From an uncultured Bacteroidia bacterium (GTDB lineage: Bacteria > Bacteroidota > Bacteroidia > NS11-12g > UBA955), in contig CALSPH010000001.1 in the NCBI GenBank assembly GCA_943788195.1, forward strand, positions 185,673-249,672: a stretch of 64,000 nt of DNA. The letters run 5' to 3'. Position numbers and translations under genes: made by a program. This document shows, one piece after another, positions 8,125 through 17,166 of this stretch (the first letter of the stretch is position 1; every line of letters starts with the position of its first letter). The notes under the pieces were generated by a model. The model worked only from the letters and a program-made list of their open reading frames with translations, had not been told where the DNA came from and did no database searches.

Positions 8125-8374
8125 CCTACTGACAATGTGGGATAAACAAGATTTAATGGGAAGGAAGCTGCTTGTAAAAACACTCTACCCAAAAGGAATA
8201 GTAGTGGATCGAGAAAAAATACTTTATCGAACCCAAAATCAAAATGTATTTATTGAGTACATCCAATATGTGACGGGGGATCACGGACAAACAAAAAAGC
8301 GGAATAGTGAACTAAAATTCAACTATTCCGCTCTGGTAGCCGCGATAGGAATCGAACCTAGATCAAATGTTTAG
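8125..8374 (+). pseudogene. Serine recombinase C-terminal remnant
   Basis: The frame open from the right IS end (track ORF 8018-8374) carries LLVKTLYPKGIVVDREKILYRT and then FIEYIQYVTGDHGQ. This resembles the extreme C-terminus of Bacteroidota large serine recombinases. All upstream catalytic and zinc-ribbon parts are gone, cut at the IS boundary. The last residues (LVAAIGIEPRSNV) are antisense reading of the tRNA-Arg gene, so the element's recombinase ended against the tRNA. Recognition is by remembered family pattern only. Confidence 0.55.
8298..8332 (-). terminator. Intrinsic terminator of tRNA-Arg
   Basis: An 11-bp perfect stem (AGCGGAATAGT/ACTATTCCGCT) with a 13-nt loop. On the minus strand it is followed by TTTTTT and sits just after the tRNA 3' end. 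Confidence 0.85.
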
Positions 8375-8408
8375 GAAACACTTATTCTATCCATTGAACT
8401 ACGCAGCC
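8334..8408 (-). tRNA. tRNA-Arg (anticodon CCU), CCA encoded
   Basis: Read on the minus strand from 8408: acceptor GGCTGCG pairs with CGCGGCT with two G-U wobbles. The D stem is GTTC/GAAT, the anticodon stem AGTGT/ACATT with loop TTCCTAA (anticodon CCT), and the T arm contains GGTTCGATTCC. Discriminator A is followed by an encoded CCA (8334-8336). It reads AGG codons. A recombinase remnant ends at its 3' side, so the locus has probably served as an integration site. Confidence 0.95.
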
Positions 8409-8452
8409 ATTAAGCATTTGCAAAAATATGCATATTTCAAATAACTAATCCC

Positions 8453-8460
8453 TAAATTTG
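8453..8460 (+). promoter_or_regulatory. Candidate -7 element for the purK operon
   Basis: TAAATTTG fits TAnnTTTG and ends 10 bases before the TTG start of purK, giving a very short leader. Confidence 0.4.
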
Positions 8461-8470
8461 CCTCACAATT

Positions 8471-9628
8471 TTGGCACAACTACCTCTTCAGAAAACAATC
8501 GGAATCATTGGTGGCGGTCAGCTAGGGAAAATGCTAATCGAAGCTTCCAGACCGCTTAACTTTCACTATCACATTCTAGAAAACGATGCACATTGTCCGG
8601 CAAGTCATCTTGCGGATAAAGTGATTGTTGGAAAGCTTACCGATGATACAAAGATCCGCGAATTGGCCGAATCTACGGATGTAATTACCTACGAAATTGA
8701 GCATGTCAATTCAGAAACGCTATTAGATCTTGAAGCTAAGGGTAAATTAATCATCCCTTCGCCCAAAGCATTGCAAATTATTCAAGATAAAGGGAAGCAA
8801 AAACAGTTTTATTCCAAACACTTCATCAAAACAGCTCCTTATTATATTGTGAATTCCGATTCCGATTGGGAGATTGCACTCAACAATATTTCAGGAGAAA
8901 AATTAGCTGTAAAGTTGTGCAAAGGGGGATATGATGGAAAAGGAGTGGTCATCGCCAACCGTTCTGATATTATCAATGGAACATATCCGTTTTCTGAACC
9001 CTGTATGGTTGAAAAATTTGTGCCCAATGTGCGCGAATTGGCTATTATCGTTGCCCAAGATCAACAAGGAAATATAACCGAATTTCCAGAAGTAGAAATG
9101 TTCTTTAGCCCAGTAAGTAACTTGGTTGAATTTCTGTTTTCTCCTTCGCGCTTTAATGCAGAAATCATTGCAGAAGCCAAGAAATTAGCCCATCAAGTAG
9201 TCGCCTCTTTTGGCACACCTGGACTTTTTGCCGTAGAACTTTTTGTAGACCAGAACAATCAAGTTTGGGTAAATGAAACAGCACCTCGGCCCCATAATTC
9301 AGGCCATCATACCATTGAAGCATGCTATACTTCTCAATATGAACAGCTCAACCGAATATTAGCCGGCTATCCGTTGGGTGATACAAGTTTAATCCAGCCC
9401 AGTGCGATGATTAACATTACGGGTCCAACAGATTTTACGGGTCCCTATCAATTGGATAACTTGGATGACCTTCTGAAAACTACAGGGGTTTATGTACATT
9501 TGTATAACAAGGCCGATAGTAAACCGCATCGTAAATTGGGACATATCACCGTTTTAGATACAGATATGGAAAGCCTTTTGGCCAAAGCTGAAAAAGTGAA
9601 ATCAATGATTAAAATTATACCCGCATGA
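8471..9628 (+). CDS. purK: N5-carboxyaminoimidazole ribonucleotide synthase (PurK)
   Basis: 385-residue ATP-grasp enzyme that carboxylates AIR with bicarbonate and ATP in purine synthesis. The N-terminal pre-ATP-grasp fold has TIGIIGGGQLGKML (residues 9-22). The ATP-grasp core includes KLCKGGYDGKGVV and ends with FAVELFVDQNNQVWVNETAPRPHNSGH, which binds Mg-ATP. The start is TTG at 8471; no ATG or GTG precedes the conserved GGGQLG. It overlaps purE by 4 bases (ATGA), heading a pur-folK operon. Confidence 0.96.
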   Translation: MAQLPLQKTIGIIGGGQLGKMLIEASRPLNFHYHILENDAHCPASHLADKVIVGKLTDDTKIRELAESTDVITYEIEHVNSETLLDLEAKGKLIIPSPKALQIIQDKGKQKQFYSKHFIKTAPYYIVNSDSDWEIALNNISGEKLAVKLCKGGYDGKGVVIANRSDIINGTYPFSEPCMVEKFVPNVRELAIIVAQDQQGNITEFPEVEMFFSPVSNLVEFLFSPSRFNAEIIAEAKKLAHQVVASFGTPGLFAVELFVDQNNQVWVNETAPRPHNSGHHTIEACYTSQYEQLNRILAGYPLGDTSLIQPSAMINITGPTDFTGPYQLDNLDDLLKTTGVYVHLYNKADSKPHRKLGHITVLDTDMESLLAKAEKVKSMIKIIPA

Positions 9629-10128
9629 GTAAGAAAGTAGCTATTGTAATGGGATCAGACAGTGACTTACCTGTAATGCAGGAAGCCGCCAAGTTATTAG
9701 AAGAATTATCCGTTGATTATTATATCAGTGTAGTTTCCGCTCATCGCACACCCGACCGACTGGTAGAATTCTCGAAAGAGGCTGCTAGCAAGGGGTTTGA
9801 AGTGATTATTGCTGGTGCCGGAGGTGCTGCACACTTACCAGGTATGATTGCATCGCACACCCATTTGCCCGTAATCGGAGTGCCCATAAAATCAAGTAAT
9901 ATGAGTGGCGTGGATAGTTTATATTCTATCGTTCAAATGCCTCCTGGAATTCCAGTGGCAAGCATGGCCATTAATGGAGCTAAAAACGCGGGCATTTTTG
10001 CTGCAAGCATTTTAGGGTTGAAGGACGAAGCGCTTTCTCAACGTGTGATTGAATATAAAAAGAACATGGAGATTGCTGTGCTCGAAAAGGCCAAAAATCT
10101 AGAAGACAAGGGGTATAAAAACTACTGA
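9625..10128 (+). CDS. purE: N5-carboxyaminoimidazole ribonucleotide mutase (PurE)
   Basis: 167 residues of class I PurE, which converts N5-CAIR to CAIR directly after PurK. Motifs: IVMGSDSDLPVMQ (substrate phosphate loop), SAHRTPDR with the catalytic His, and AGAGGAAHLPGM. It overlaps purK by 4 bases, so translation is coupled. Complete and of normal length. Confidence 0.97.
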   Translation: MSKKVAIVMGSDSDLPVMQEAAKLLEELSVDYYISVVSAHRTPDRLVEFSKEAASKGFEVIIAGAGGAAHLPGMIASHTHLPVIGVPIKSSNMSGVDSLYSIVQMPPGIPVASMAINGAKNAGIFAASILGLKDEALSQRVIEYKKNMEIAVLEKAKNLEDKGYKNY

Positions 10129-10130
10129 TC

Positions 10131-10616
10131 TTGCAACATATTCTCTTAGGCTTAGGAAGCAATAAAGGCAACCGAACACAATACCTTCAGGCCGCAATAC
10201 ACAAAATCAACAACCAATTAGGAAAGGTTATTTCTAAAGCCTCATTGTATGAAACCGCAGCATGGGGTAAAACAGATCAGGCATCCTTTTTAAACACCTG
10301 CATCATTGTTAAGACGGTTTACAGTCCAAAAATGTGTTTTAAAATCATCAAGCAGATTGAAAAGCAACTGGAGCGTAAAAGTACCGAACATTGGGGACCT
10401 CGAGAGATTGATATTGATATCCTTTTGTATGATCAAGATATGGTGGAATCGAAAGAATTGACGATTCCACATGCGCAAATGCATGCACGAAATTTTGTGC
10501 TTGTACCTAGCGCCCAAATTGCACCCAATTGGATTCATCCCATATTCAAGCTAACTTTAAAAGAATTGGCCAAACGTTCTGAAGACCCATTGAAAGTAGA
10601 CCTATGGAGAAGCTGA
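10131..10616 (+). CDS. folK: 2-amino-4-hydroxy-6-hydroxymethyldihydropteridine pyrophosphokinase (FolK)
   Basis: 161 residues. It transfers pyrophosphate from ATP to 6-hydroxymethyl-dihydropterin in folate synthesis. Motifs: LGLGSNKGNR at the N-terminus, ETAAWGKTDQASFLN in the middle and the metal motif GPREIDIDILLY near residues 87-98. It starts with TTG at 10131, two bases after the purE stop; no alternative start allows the conserved N-terminus. It overlaps wbqC by 13 bases. Confidence 0.93.
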   Translation: MQHILLGLGSNKGNRTQYLQAAIHKINNQLGKVISKASLYETAAWGKTDQASFLNTCIIVKTVYSPKMCFKIIKQIEKQLERKSTEHWGPREIDIDILLYDQDMVESKELTIPHAQMHARNFVLVPSAQIAPNWIHPIFKLTLKELAKRSEDPLKVDLWRS

Positions 10617-11152
10617 TTTTCCCTTTATACCTGCTTCCTCCTTTGGATTATATTCAAGCAATGATTGCTAAACCCAAAGCATACATCAGTACGGGTGAGT
10701 TGTTTCAGAAACAAACGTTTCGCAATCGTTTTGAGATTATGAGTCCAAATAAACGGCACATGCTGTCCGTTCCAGTGCAAAAAGGAAAAACGAAATTGCG
10801 CATGAAGGAGGTGAAAATTAGCTATGCAGAACCTTGGCCCAGAAAGCACTGGCAAGCATTAGAAACGGCTTATGAAAATTCTCCCTTTTTTGAATACTAT
10901 GACTATAAGCTCAAGCCCATATTTACCGCAGATTATGAATTCCTCTGGGAGTATAATTATGCCCTTCTAAAGGAAGTGCTCAGGTATTTGAAAGTAGATA
11001 TTGAACTTGAACTCACAGATGAATTACCCAACACAGAAGCACTCATCGTAAAACAAACCACCCCAGAATACGACCAAGTGTTTATGGAGAAACACGGGTT
11101 TATGAATAACTTAAGTGTGTTGGATTGGGTTTTTAATGTTGGATCGATATAA
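10604..11152 (+). CDS. WbqC family protein
   Basis: 182 residues matching the WbqC-like family found across Bacteroidota (LFPLYLLPPLDYI near the start, FQKQTFRNRFEIMSPN, PWPRKHWQALETAYENSPFFEYY). Some members sit in O-antigen or polysaccharide clusters, but the biochemical function is uncertain. It overlaps the folK end by 13 bases, so it belongs to the same operon. Confidence 0.85.
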   Translation: MEKLIFPLYLLPPLDYIQAMIAKPKAYISTGELFQKQTFRNRFEIMSPNKRHMLSVPVQKGKTKLRMKEVKISYAEPWPRKHWQALETAYENSPFFEYYDYKLKPIFTADYEFLWEYNYALLKEVLRYLKVDIELELTDELPNTEALIVKQTTPEYDQVFMEKHGFMNNLSVLDWVFNVGSI

Positions 11153-11219
11153 TCCTCCTTAGGAATTATAAATTGTTATAAAAACATTAAATTTGATTTC
11201 TCAACAATTCTTCTGCTCA

Positions 11220-12206
11220 ATGAAAAAACTACTCCTTACATGCTGCATCATAAGTTTAACCTTTGGGTTATTTGGGCAAATACCAAGTAATGGATTGGTT
11301 GCATTTTTTCCATTTAATGGAAATGCAAAAGACTCCAGTGTAAACAAAACACACGGGATATTACATAATGTTTCCTTAACAAAGGACCGATTTGGAGATA
11401 GCAATTCGGCCTATTACTTTTCTGGATCCGCCTCCTCTTACATGGATTTTGATGGAGCAAATTTAAAAAACAACACGTACTCCTACTCGCTTTGGGCCAA
11501 TCTTGAGAGCGTAAATACCGGTGCCTTAGCTTTTGCTTTGGCAGTCGGAGACGCAACAGGTGCACAAGGACAATCTCTTAACGTTGCAAAAAAATATCTT
11601 GGCAGCTATACAGGGTGGGGTGCCGGAGGATATAGCACAGTTGCGCCTAATCTATCTGTATACTCAGACACTTTACCCGAACTAAAAAAATGGTATCACA
11701 TAACTTCGATACGGGATAGCAATTTTGTGTTACTCTATATAAATGGAAAGCTCATTGACAGCATGGGCGTTTCCTCCAGAACTTATCCAGCATATGGCAA
11801 TACTACAAATGGCTATATTGGCATAAGAGACGATATTACTGCTCCTTTCAAAGGGTCAATAGATGAGGTCTGCATCTATAATCGCGTATTATCCAAATCA
11901 GAGATTTTGAAACTCTATGAAATCAAAAAACCGACTTCAATTGAACAGATACCCGAAAGCATTGCAATAGCATTTTATCCAAATCCAAACTTAGGAACGA
12001 TAAAACTGAATGCCAATACGATAGAATTAACTCATTTAGAATTATATACCCTGGATGGAAAACTTGCCTTAAAACAGGAAATTAATAACAACGCTTTGAT
12101 TCAACTGCCGAAGCATATTTCAAACGGAACATACTTGGTTAAATTCTATGGCGCTAAAGATGAAAACATTGATATGCAGCGTATAATTATTAAGAGGGAA
12201 ATCTAA
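11220..12206 (+). CDS. Secreted LamG-domain protein with T9SS sorting domain
   Basis: ATG at 11220 gives 328 residues; the track start at 11193 (TTG) would put extra residues before the signal peptide MKKLLLTCCIISLTFGLFGQ. A LamG/concanavalin-like jelly roll follows (FFPFNGNAKDSS, FSGSASSYMDFDG, KGSIDEVCIYNRVLSKSEI; about 30-235). The C-terminal 75 residues (IAFYPNPNLGTIKL ... NGTYLVKF) are a type A T9SS sorting domain. Probably a surface or secreted carbohydrate-binding protein. It resembles the first cassette of the 49 kb array, so both belong to one large family. Confidence 0.85.
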   Translation: MKKLLLTCCIISLTFGLFGQIPSNGLVAFFPFNGNAKDSSVNKTHGILHNVSLTKDRFGDSNSAYYFSGSASSYMDFDGANLKNNTYSYSLWANLESVNTGALAFALAVGDATGAQGQSLNVAKKYLGSYTGWGAGGYSTVAPNLSVYSDTLPELKKWYHITSIRDSNFVLLYINGKLIDSMGVSSRTYPAYGNTTNGYIGIRDDITAPFKGSIDEVCIYNRVLSKSEILKLYEIKKPTSIEQIPESIAIAFYPNPNLGTIKLNANTIELTHLELYTLDGKLALKQEINNNALIQLPKHISNGTYLVKFYGAKDENIDMQRIIIKREI

Positions 12207-12208
12207 TC

Positions 12209-12778
12209 CTACTGAAAAATTAAATCAAACCAAATTGCAGCATTTGGTGCAAATTTTAAAATTTCATCTTTGGTTATAAAATGGGCCTCTTCCATCGGAA
12301 AGATGATTACTGCATTTCTATTTGTGTAGACTAATTTACCTTCTAATTTCCAACCTAAGGCAATCACCTCTTTACTTTTCTTGAAACGCAACAACCTCGG
12401 TTGTGCATCAATCTTTGCCTTCCGGTTATCTTTATTTCGATCTAACATCGCATTGGTTGACTCTCCCAATACGAAGGTGAACGAATCCTTATGAAATCTT
12501 TCGCTATTGTATTCCACGAAGGTATTGGGTAAAAACATATGAACTAACATGGAGTCATACACATCGCTCATATCCGATTGAATCATAAAACCAAGGCGAG
12601 CCATTAATGGAAAATCAATGTTCCCATAAACGATATCTGACTTTAAGCTCCAATTCTTGTTTTGCTCGTTTTTAGATTTGTATGCATGTTGCATAACTAA
12701 ACGAAAGAATTTATCATCCTCACTCGACAAAACTTTGGAAACATCAATCGGTGAAACATAATACTCTGCTTCTGGCAT
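12209..12778 (-). CDS. Hypothetical protein, probably the C-terminal part of a split secreted protein
   Basis: 189 residues without signal peptide or recognised domain. Its frame is open upstream of the ATG and, read back through YVPSVLEEDIRT, meets the end of the 12796-13209 ORF. Adding one C to ACCCAG near 12810 would give a continuous GMGTYPSVLEEDIRTMPEAEYY. I therefore think both ORFs are one secreted protein of about 330 residues broken by a one-base deletion, though separate genes are possible. Function unknown. Confidence 0.6.
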   Translation of the reverse strand: MPEAEYYVSPIDVSKVLSSEDDKFFRLVMQHAYKSKNEQNKNWSLKSDIVYGNIDFPLMARLGFMIQSDMSDVYDSMLVHMFLPNTFVEYNSERFHKDSFTFVLGESTNAMLDRNKDNRKAKIDAQPRLLRFKKSKEVIALGWKLEGKLVYTNRNAVIIFPMEEAHFITKDEILKFAPNAAIWFDLIFQ

Positions 12779-12795
12779 GGTTCTTATATCCTCTT

Positions 12796-13209
12796 CTAAT
12801 ACACTGGGTACGTACCCATCCCTAACGCCTTAAAATTAAGTTGAACACCCTCTTTTATGTGCACTTGCTGGTAAACGACTAAGGCCTTGTGAAAATTTCT
12901 CCGATTTGATTTAACGTTATCCAAAACAACGGCATCATGAATATAGCCTACTTTGGAATCAACATTACCAGAACTAATCTTGTAACTATAGTGCTGTATG
13001 TTTAATACACTATCATAGCTTTCATTCAAATCCTCGGAAACATATGCCCTAATTTTACCCTCAACTACCGCATCATCAATGGTATTTAATACGTTTTGGT
13101 AGCGCTGTGCTAAATGCAAGGCAATATCGGAGGTATCCAAATTCAATTGAGCGGACAAACCATACCCGCTGAATGTTAAAACAAGGAAGAATAAAATACG
13201 TATTTTCAT
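12796..13209 (-). CDS. Hypothetical secreted protein (N-terminal part of split gene?)
   Basis: ATG at 13209 gives 137 residues starting with the signal peptide MKIRILFFLVLTFSGYGLSAQ; the track start at 13248 adds an unlikely lead. The mature part (SDIALHLAQRYQNVLNTIDD...) matches no family I recognise. The frame stops after GTYPVY, 18 bases before the next start, and the sequence appears to continue in the neighbouring frame. Confidence 0.65.
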   Translation of the reverse strand: MKIRILFFLVLTFSGYGLSAQLNLDTSDIALHLAQRYQNVLNTIDDAVVEGKIRAYVSEDLNESYDSVLNIQHYSYKISSGNVDSKVGYIHDAVVLDNVKSNRRNFHKALVVYQQVHIKEGVQLNFKALGMGTYPVY

Positions 13210-13281
13210 AATGTATTGTTTAATTATACAGAATAACGAAAATAGCATGCCATTATTCTAGTTGATCATTAAAGGTACAAT

Positions 13282-14796
13282 TTAATTCTTAACTTCTGGA
13301 CGCATCTGTGGGAAGAATAATACTTCTTGGATACTTTGCTGATTGGTCATGAACATAGTCAAACGATCAATTCCAACGCCTAAACCAGCGGTAGGAGGCA
13401 TTCCATATTCCAATGCACGTAGAAAGTCTTCATCCAAAGGCATGGCTTCATCATCCCCTTTTCCAGCCAATTCGGCCTGCTCCACAAATCGTTCGCGTTG
13501 ATCTATTGGGTCGTTCAACTCACTGTATGCATTCGCAATTTCTTTGCCATTGATAAACAATTCAAAACGCTCTACCAAGCCTTCCTTGGTTCGGTGTTTT
13601 TTTGTCAAAGGGCTCATCTCAATTGGATAATCTGTGATAAATGTGGGTTGAATGTATGTATGCTCACATTTTTCTGAAAACAATTCATCAATGAGCTTTC
13701 CTTTGCCCATGCTTGAATCCGTTTCTATATGTAACTCTTTACAAACCTTAAGAAGCGCAGCTACATCCATTCCAGAAATATCAATTCCAGTATGCTCTTT
13801 TATGGCATCCGTCATCGTAATCCGTTTATAAGGTCGTGCATAGGATATGGTGTGCTCCCCACAAACTGCATCAGTGTTTCCGTTCACCGCAATGGCTGCA
13901 TTTTCAATCATCTCCTCCGTAAAATCCATCATCCAATTGTAGTCTTTGTAGGCTACATAAATTTCGAGGCCGGTAAATTCAGGATTATGCGTTCGATCAA
14001 TCCCTTCGTTCCTGAAGTTTTTCGCAAATTCATATACTCCATCAAAACCTCCAACTATTAATCGCTTTAAATACAGCTCATTAGCTATTCTCAAGTAAAG
14101 TGGAATATCGAGCGCATTGTGATGCGTAACAAAAGGACGCGCTGCCGCACCACCATGAATGGATTGAAGAATTGGAGTTTCAACCTCTAGATATCCTTTT
14201 TCATTAAAGGTATTGCGCAAGCTTTGAACCACTTTGGTTCGTTTAATAAAAGTTTCTCTGACATGTGGATTCACCACCATATCCACGTAACGCATTCGAT
14301 ATCGCGCTTCAGGATCGGTAAATGCATCATACACTACACCATCTTTCTCTTTGGGCAATGGAAAAGGATTCAATGACTTAGAAAGCATTTTTAATGAAGT
14401 AACGTGTATGGAAGTTTCTCCTGTTTTGGTGCTAAATACATATCCTTCAACCCCAATCACATCCCCAATATCCATCAATTTCTTAAAGAGTTGGTTATAG
14501 TTGAATTTATCTTCATCGGGGCAAATTTCATCCCTATTCAAATAAAGCTGAATCTTGCCTTGTGTATCCTGCAATACTGCAAATGACGCCTTCCCCATTA
14601 CTCTCCTACTCATCAGTCTACCTGCAACGGAAACTTCTATTTTCGTTTCAGGGTCTGCTTCAAAAGACTTCTTAATGTCCTGACTATAGTGACTCACATA
14701 ATATAAGTCGGCAGGATATGGATCAATGCCATTTGCCCTTAATTCTTCGAGCGATTTTCTACGCTCTAATTGCTGTTCGTTTAATTCTTGTGCCAT
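13282..14796 (-). CDS. lysS: Lysyl-tRNA synthetase, class II
   Basis: 504 residues. It charges tRNA-Lys with lysine using ATP. An N-terminal OB fold (about 55-150, VAGRLMSRRVMGKASFAVLQD) is followed by the class II core. Motif 2 reads FRNEGIDRTHNPEFT and motif 3 reads GLGVGIDRLTMFMTN near the C-terminus. Length is as expected and it is complete. Monocistronic on the minus strand. Confidence 0.97.
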   Translation of the reverse strand: MAQELNEQQLERRKSLEELRANGIDPYPADLYYVSHYSQDIKKSFEADPETKIEVSVAGRLMSRRVMGKASFAVLQDTQGKIQLYLNRDEICPDEDKFNYNQLFKKLMDIGDVIGVEGYVFSTKTGETSIHVTSLKMLSKSLNPFPLPKEKDGVVYDAFTDPEARYRMRYVDMVVNPHVRETFIKRTKVVQSLRNTFNEKGYLEVETPILQSIHGGAAARPFVTHHNALDIPLYLRIANELYLKRLIVGGFDGVYEFAKNFRNEGIDRTHNPEFTGLEIYVAYKDYNWMMDFTEEMIENAAIAVNGNTDAVCGEHTISYARPYKRITMTDAIKEHTGIDISGMDVAALLKVCKELHIETDSSMGKGKLIDELFSEKCEHTYIQPTFITDYPIEMSPLTKKHRTKEGLVERFELFINGKEIANAYSELNDPIDQRERFVEQAELAGKGDDEAMPLDEDFLRALEYGMPPTAGLGVGIDRLTMFMTNQQSIQEVLFFPQMRPEVKN

Positions 14797-15103
14797 GCTT
14801 AAAAATGTGGCGCGAAATTAGTTAAAAATGCTGGGTTTGACTAAGGTTTTAGCTTTACACATACCTGATCGCCTTGCAGATCGGTATATTTTATCGAAAA
14901 CGCATCTTTGCTCAGCCGAAGAATTAACCATGTTAATTTGCCACTAGGATTTGCACCCGTTTTCTAGGTACGTATTCTGATCTTTTTAACTTTGGCCGAC
15001 ACCATAATTTTTTAAATATTCAAGAATGGCATATTCAAACGACTTCATCACATTTGTTGAACCCATTAAATAAACATAATATTAAATTAGTTTTGCAGTG
15101 CGA
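14797..15103. other. Intergenic region between divergent lysS and GT-C gene
   Basis: About 300 bases with no credible ORF on either strand. It must hold the two divergent promoters. A TAACTTTG at 14986-14993 and TAGTTTTG at 15088-15095 fit the -7 consensus on the plus strand. I see no RNA gene or long repeat here. Confidence 0.5.
15088..15095 (+). promoter_or_regulatory. Candidate -7 element for the GT-C membrane protein
   Basis: TAGTTTTG fits TAnnTTTG and lies 8 bases before ATG 15104, so the transcript may be nearly leaderless. Confidence 0.35.
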
Positions 15104-16585
15104 ATGGCAAAAATATCTAGGCACTATTTCAACTATTTTTTACTACTCATTTGGCTGATATTATTGTCTTTCGGCATGTCACATCACGTGTTTTGGCGCG
15201 ATGAGGTGAGAGCCCTAAATATTGCCAAAGCAGCAGAAACCTTATGGAACTTACCAACTTACTTAACCAATGAAGGCCACCCCATTTTATGGTATGCACT
15301 GCTCAAATTATCCTTTTCCATATTCAAAAGTAATTTAGTACTCCCCATTCTTGCGGCAGTATTTGCAACATTAAATGTTCTGATACTTTTATTTAAATCC
15401 CCATTTCATTGGAGCTTTGTGGCATTGTTTATTTTTGGACAGTACGGTTTATTTGAATACGGGATTATTGCCAGAAATTACGGTATTGCCGTTACCCTTT
15501 TTTTTACTTTTGCGATGCTCTATAGGCAAAAGAAGGATTTGGGCGCTTTGCTCGTTTTAGCCTTAGCTGCCCAAACCAATTTTTATGCAACCATATTTAG
15601 TTTGTTATTAGGTGCATTCGTCATGCTCGACCGAAAAGATGCGTTTAAGAATTACAGGTATTACATGGGTTTTGGAGTATTACTGCTAAGTGGGCTTATT
15701 TCATATCTTCTGTGCACACCCAGTGCAGAAAGTTTGGTGGTTCAATCGTTTTCAATACAACAAGTCCCCTTTAGCAAAATTTGGGATGTAGGTTGGGGTT
15801 TTGACCATCTTTTTGATGGTATTTGGGGCTTTAAACATGGTTTTAAAACATTCCTTTTGTTCGCTATACTCACATTATTTTGGAAAAATAAAAAGACCCT
15901 TATCATTGCCTTCTTGGGTATGGTGTTTATGGCTGGATTTCATTTATCTATACGACCTAATTATTCGCATCATGAGGGCATGTTCCTCCTTTATATAATT
16001 GCGCTTTTCTGGGCGAATCAATCTAGTTCAATCCAACAACCAAAGAAACTCAATTTGCAAAAGGTACAAGTTGCTGGTTATATGGTAATGCTGCTTATAC
16101 TAACGTTTAACTTGGTTCGAGGAATACGTAATTACGAATTATACGTTAATTTAGATCAATCCAATGCAGACCATTTAGGGCTTTGGCTTAAATCCAACAC
16201 CCCTGCCAATGCGGTATATATAGCTGAACCCGATTATGACATCGAAGGGGTAATGTACTATCAGAATCAACCCTTTTACCTTCCCCGGGAATCGCGGTTT
16301 GGCACCTATGCCCAATTTACAACAGCAAATGAGTCCCATTTGAGTTTAAGTCAATTACTCACTTTGTCAGATAGTTTTCAGCGTTTAGGTAAGGTACCTT
16401 ATCTTATTGTTCAATTTGACTTAGAAAATACCGTGGATACGCTTCTGCATTCATACGACAAGCACTTTGAAATTGACAGTCAATCATATCAAGAATTTAA
16501 TCGTAAATTTGAAAAAGTAGCCGATTTCCATGAATTCATCAGTACAGATGAATCGTTCTATGTCTACACTAAAAAGAAAAAGTAA
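15104..16585 (+). CDS. GT-C-type membrane glycosyltransferase-like protein
   Basis: About 493 residues with 10 or more membrane helices. The first extracytoplasmic loop holds FWRDEVRALN (about 30-40) and later NEGHPILWYALLKL, the acidic and His-Pro motifs typical of ArnT/PMT-like lipid-phosphosugar-dependent glycosyltransferases. The C-terminal 110 residues are soluble. ATG 15104 is preferred over the track GTG at 15098. Its stop overlaps the DUF4230 start. Acceptor unknown; a role in envelope glycans is inferred. Confidence 0.75.
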   Translation: MAKISRHYFNYFLLLIWLILLSFGMSHHVFWRDEVRALNIAKAAETLWNLPTYLTNEGHPILWYALLKLSFSIFKSNLVLPILAAVFATLNVLILLFKSPFHWSFVALFIFGQYGLFEYGIIARNYGIAVTLFFTFAMLYRQKKDLGALLVLALAAQTNFYATIFSLLLGAFVMLDRKDAFKNYRYYMGFGVLLLSGLISYLLCTPSAESLVVQSFSIQQVPFSKIWDVGWGFDHLFDGIWGFKHGFKTFLLFAILTLFWKNKKTLIIAFLGMVFMAGFHLSIRPNYSHHEGMFLLYIIALFWANQSSSIQQPKKLNLQKVQVAGYMVMLLILTFNLVRGIRNYELYVNLDQSNADHLGLWLKSNTPANAVYIAEPDYDIEGVMYYQNQPFYLPRESRFGTYAQFTTANESHLSLSQLLTLSDSFQRLGKVPYLIVQFDLENTVDTLLHSYDKHFEIDSQSYQEFNRKFEKVADFHEFISTDESFYVYTKKKK

Positions 16586-17163
16586 TGGTAAAAAAAGCAA
16601 TCTCCATCATTATTCCGCTTATCATCGGAATTCTAATCAGTTACTGGATTTTTAACCGAAATGAAAATAAGGCAGTTAATACCAGTGGTGATGTTATTAT
16701 TGAACGAATCAAAGCGGTTAAAAAATTGGTGGTTACAGAAGGGCAATTCTCTGAAGTTTATAACTATAAGGAAGCTCAAAAATACTTTTATAACTTAATA
16801 TCATTTGAAAAAAAGGCCCTACTGCTTGTTAAAGGAAAAGTGCTTGTAAGCTATGACTTGGAAGCAATAGAATATGAAGTCAACAAGAAAACGAAAGTGA
16901 TTACATTAACCAAAGTTCCTGAACCAGAAACAACCATTGAGCCGAGTATAAAATATTACGATTTACAAGAAAGCACCTTCAATTCATTCAGTCCTGAAGA
17001 TTACAATAAGCTAAACAATTTGGCCATTAAAAAATTAAAGGAGGAAATCTCAAAAAGCAATCTGTATGATCGTGCTGAAGAATCCTTAGAACGAACCTTG
17101 GGTGAATTACAATGGGTAGGTAAAGAGTTGGGGTGGAAAGTGATTATTAAATCTAAAACGTAA
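16585..17163 (+). CDS. DUF4230 domain-containing membrane-anchored protein
   Basis: 192 residues: one N-terminal membrane anchor (about 5-22) and an extracytoplasmic domain with VTEGQFSEVYNYKEA and KALLLVKGKVLVSYDLEAI, characteristic of DUF4230. Function unknown. It starts on the last base of the upstream stop codon, so it is coupled to the GT-C gene. Confidence 0.82.
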   Translation: MVKKAISIIIPLIIGILISYWIFNRNENKAVNTSGDVIIERIKAVKKLVVTEGQFSEVYNYKEAQKYFYNLISFEKKALLLVKGKVLVSYDLEAIEYEVNKKTKVITLTKVPEPETTIEPSIKYYDLQESTFNSFSPEDYNKLNNLAIKKLKEEISKSNLYDRAEESLERTLGELQWVGKELGWKVIIKSKT

Positions 17164-17166
17164 TGA

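Noticed and set aside
7324-8132. A target-site duplication for the IS6-type element
   Set aside because: The 8 bases on either side (ACTATCTC and CCTACTGA) do not match.
8018-8374. The 118-residue ORF as a complete gene
   Set aside because: Its first third is antisense to the transposase gene and IS end, and its last residues are antisense to tRNA-Arg; only the middle is a recombinase remnant.
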